From CAZNMF01 sp035547155 (GTDB taxonomy: Bacteria; Acidobacteriota; Vicinamibacteria; Vicinamibacterales; SCN-69-37): a stretch of DNA of 22,734 nt. The stretch is from NCBI GenBank assembly GCA_035547155.1, contig DASZVJ010000014.1, positions 1 to 22,734 on the forward strand. The letters run 5' to 3'. The notes below the pieces were generated by a model. That model saw only the letters and a program-made list of their open reading frames with translations. It was not told the origin of the DNA and searched no databases. The first letter of the stretch is position 1. Every line of letters begins with the position of its first letter. This document shows, piece by piece, positions 21,568 to 22,734 of this stretch. The position numbers and the translations under genes were made by a program.

Positions 21568-22254
21568 ATGCCCCTGATCGCCTTCGACCTCGACGGTACC
21601 CTGATCGACTCGCGCCGTGATCTCGCGGACAGCGCCAACGAGCTGCTCGAGTCGTACGGCGCGTCGCCGTTGCCGATGGACGCCATCGTCGCGATGGTGG
21701 GCGAGGGCGCGCGCGTGCTCGTGCGGCGCGCACTGCAGGCGTCCGGACTGCGCGCGATGCCCGACGGCGCGTTGGAGCGATTTCTCGAGATCTACGATCG
21801 CCGGCTCGTCGTCCACACTCGTCCGTATCCCGGCGTCGTCGACGCGCTACGCTCGGTTGCGCCGCGAGCACAGCTCGCCGTGCTCACGAACAAACCGCAG
21901 CACCACACGAACCGGCTGCTCGACACGCTCGGCCTGAGCCCGTTGTTCAGCAGCGGGATTCTCGGCGGCGACACGCCGCTCGGCCGCAAGCCCGATCCGG
22001 CAGGTCTGATCTCGTTGATGGCTGCAGCAGGCACGTCGCCGTCGGACACGTTGATGGTCGGCGACTCGGGCGTCGATCTCGAGACCGCTCGCCGCGCCGG
22101 CACGCGTCTCTGTCTGGCGCTCTACGGATTCGCGGGGCTCTCGGAGGAGGACGGCTTCGGGGCGCAGGCGTTTGTCGCGCGCGAGCCCACGGACATCGGC
22201 GCATGTCTCGACGCATTCCTCTCTGCGCGCGCCAAGGCGTCAAAGCCGATTTGA
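21568..22254 (+). CDS. gph: HAD-superfamily phosphatase, phosphoglycolate phosphatase-like
   Basis: 228-residue haloacid dehalogenase phosphatase with all four motifs: DLDGTL with nucleophile Asp7 and acid/base Asp9, TNK with Thr107, Lys141 in GRKPDP, and GDSGVD with Asp166 and Asp170. The cap inserted after motif I is helical (about 15-80), the C1 type found in Gph and related enzymes. Gph removes phosphoglycolate formed during repair of 3'-phosphoglycolate DNA ends and oxygenase activity; other small phosphate esters are possible because substrate choice lies in the cap. The ATG at 21568 puts motif I at the usual distance from the N terminus; no strong ribosome site is seen. It lies 100 bases after the MBOAT gene and is probably transcribed separately. 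Confidence 0.92.
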   Translation: MPLIAFDLDGTLIDSRRDLADSANELLESYGASPLPMDAIVAMVGEGARVLVRRALQASGLRAMPDGALERFLEIYDRRLVVHTRPYPGVVDALRSVAPRAQLAVLTNKPQHHTNRLLDTLGLSPLFSSGILGGDTPLGRKPDPAGLISLMAAAGTSPSDTLMVGDSGVDLETARRAGTRLCLALYGFAGLSEEDGFGAQAFVAREPTDIGACLDAFLSARAKASKPI

Positions 22255-22280
22255 CTGGTCGGGTTTACCCGTCATATGCT
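22251..22280 (+). promoter_or_regulatory. Candidate promoter for feoAB
   Basis: TTGACT (22251-22256), which includes the gph stop, is followed after 18 bases by TATGCT (22275-22280). A small inverted repeat, GGGTttACCC (22261-22270), sits between the two boxes where a repressor could act. GAGAacggTCTC at 22295-22306 is another weak dyad. No clear Fur box was recognised, so iron control is not shown. Confidence 0.35.
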
Positions 22281-22347
22281 TGCGGATGTCTAACGAGAAC
22301 GGTCTCAGTATTTTCGCCGCGACCGCCACGTTCTATCCGAGGATCTC

Positions 22348-22620
22348 GTGTCCGACGCTTCCCAGCCTTTTCGTACGTGCCCGGCCGCACTGCCTGTGCG
22401 GCTGACCGAGTTGTCCGCCGGCCATGTTGGACGGGTGCACGCCGCGGAGCTGCCCGCACAGGACTGGGCGTTGCTCGGCGCGCTCGGCATGACCGATCAG
22501 TGCGTGCTGCGCGTCTGCAAAGTCGGCGAGCCCTGCATCGTCCAAGTGCAGGCGACGCGGATCGGCCTGTCGCGAGCGGTGGCCAGCGGCATCCTCGTCG
22601 TCCCCGAGACCGCCGGGTAA
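22348..22620 (+). CDS. feoA: FeoA-domain protein of the ferrous iron transporter
   Basis: 90-residue small protein with an SH3-like FeoA domain from about residue 15: LPVRLTELSAGHVGRVHAAEL, then ALLGALGMTDQCVLRVCKVGEPCIVQVQATRIGLSRAVASGILV. The RLxxLGMxxG-type segment and the closing strand are typical. FeoA supports the Fe(II) permease FeoB on the cytoplasmic side. The GTG at 22348 has GAGG five bases upstream. It carries a short N-terminal extension of about 14 residues beyond the domain. Its stop lies 6 bases before the feoB start, so the two are co-transcribed. Confidence 0.92.
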   Translation: MSDASQPFRTCPAALPVRLTELSAGHVGRVHAAELPAQDWALLGALGMTDQCVLRVCKVGEPCIVQVQATRIGLSRAVASGILVVPETAG

Positions 22621-22626
22621 GCCCTC

Positions 22627-22734
22627 ATGGCCACTGCGCACTGCGAACCGGGGCCCGCAGTGGCGCCGGCCGGTGCCGCTGTTCGAAGCGACACGCCGCG
22701 CATCGCTCTCATCGGGAATCCGAACACCGGCAAG
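22627..22734 (+). CDS. feoB: FeoB ferrous iron transporter, N-terminal fragment cut by window end
   Basis: Only the first 36 codons are in the window. After about 25 Ala/Pro-rich residues the sequence RIALIGNPNTGK begins the G1 (P-loop) motif of the cytoplasmic G domain of FeoB, the GTP-dependent Fe(II) permease. ATG 22627 is the natural start, 6 bases after the feoA stop. The N-terminal extension is longer than in the shortest FeoB proteins and contains one Cys (residue 6). The rest of the gene lies outside the window, so integrity cannot be judged. Confidence 0.88.
   Translation, partial: MATAHCEPGPAVAPAGAAVRSDTPRIALIGNPNTGK

Overview
This is a high-GC, gene-dense bacterial chromosomal window with strong third-position GC bias. 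GTG and TTG starts are common, and genes are packed head-to-tail with 4-nt stop/start overlaps. The gene content suggests an Acidobacteriota genome, probably of the Vicinamibacteria type. Pointers are a secreted VWA protein of the kind common in that phylum, an ECF sigma/anti-sigma pair behind a phylum-style membrane protein, lineage-style short degenerate repeats in spacers, and aerobic heme A biosynthesis. The taxonomy is inferred from family knowledge, not from a marker gene. No plasmid, phage, insertion-sequence or CRISPR signature was seen.

Layout. (1) 142-474: a CsoR/RcnR-type metal sensor, convergent with (2) a minus-strand heme A module at 3578-580: cupredoxin-like lipoprotein, ctaA, ctaB, and a DUF420/CtaM protein. 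A strong hairpin separates the two. (3) 3683-3757: tRNA-Glu(CTC), followed by inverted REP-like repeats. (4) 3911-8431: a tight plus-strand operon of CHASE2 class III nucleotide cyclase, M48 metalloprotease and MscS-like channel with a C-terminal cyclic-nucleotide-binding domain, closed by a long hairpin. (5) 9142-8522: a secreted Arg/Tyr/Gly-rich protein with internal duplication. (6) 15487-9227, minus strand: a TatT-DctP-DctQM TRAP transporter set, followed at short spacing by a lipoprotein, a TPR-like protein and a small membrane protein. (7) 16532-15612: a secreted VWA protein. (8) 18772-16732, minus strand: membrane protein, ECF sigma factor and zinc-binding anti-sigma factor, all translationally overlapping. 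(9) 18991-21467: an SGNH-like protein and an MBOAT O-acyltransferase. (10) 21568-22254: a Gph-type HAD phosphatase. (11) 22348 to the end: feoA and the start of feoB.

How the genes work together. The most interesting unit is the cyclase-protease-channel operon. It puts a predicted producer of a cyclic nucleotide beside a predicted cyclic-nucleotide-gated mechanosensitive-type channel, so one operon may encode a complete membrane signal-to-ion-flux circuit. The TRAP set looks like the TPR-associated (TPAT) variety, and its P subunit lacks the usual substrate-carboxylate arginine. The heme A module, the cupredoxin lipoprotein, the CsoR-type sensor and feoAB give the window a metal and respiration theme, but co-regulation is not shown.

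Several spacers carry short degenerate repeats: GAACTT-type at 8.5 kb, ATCGGGTC-type at 16.55 kb, CCCCTGGTCC-type at 16.65 and 18.9 kb, and GGTTCTGG-type at 21.5 kb. A 25-bp perfect direct repeat within this material brackets the ECF sigma operon.
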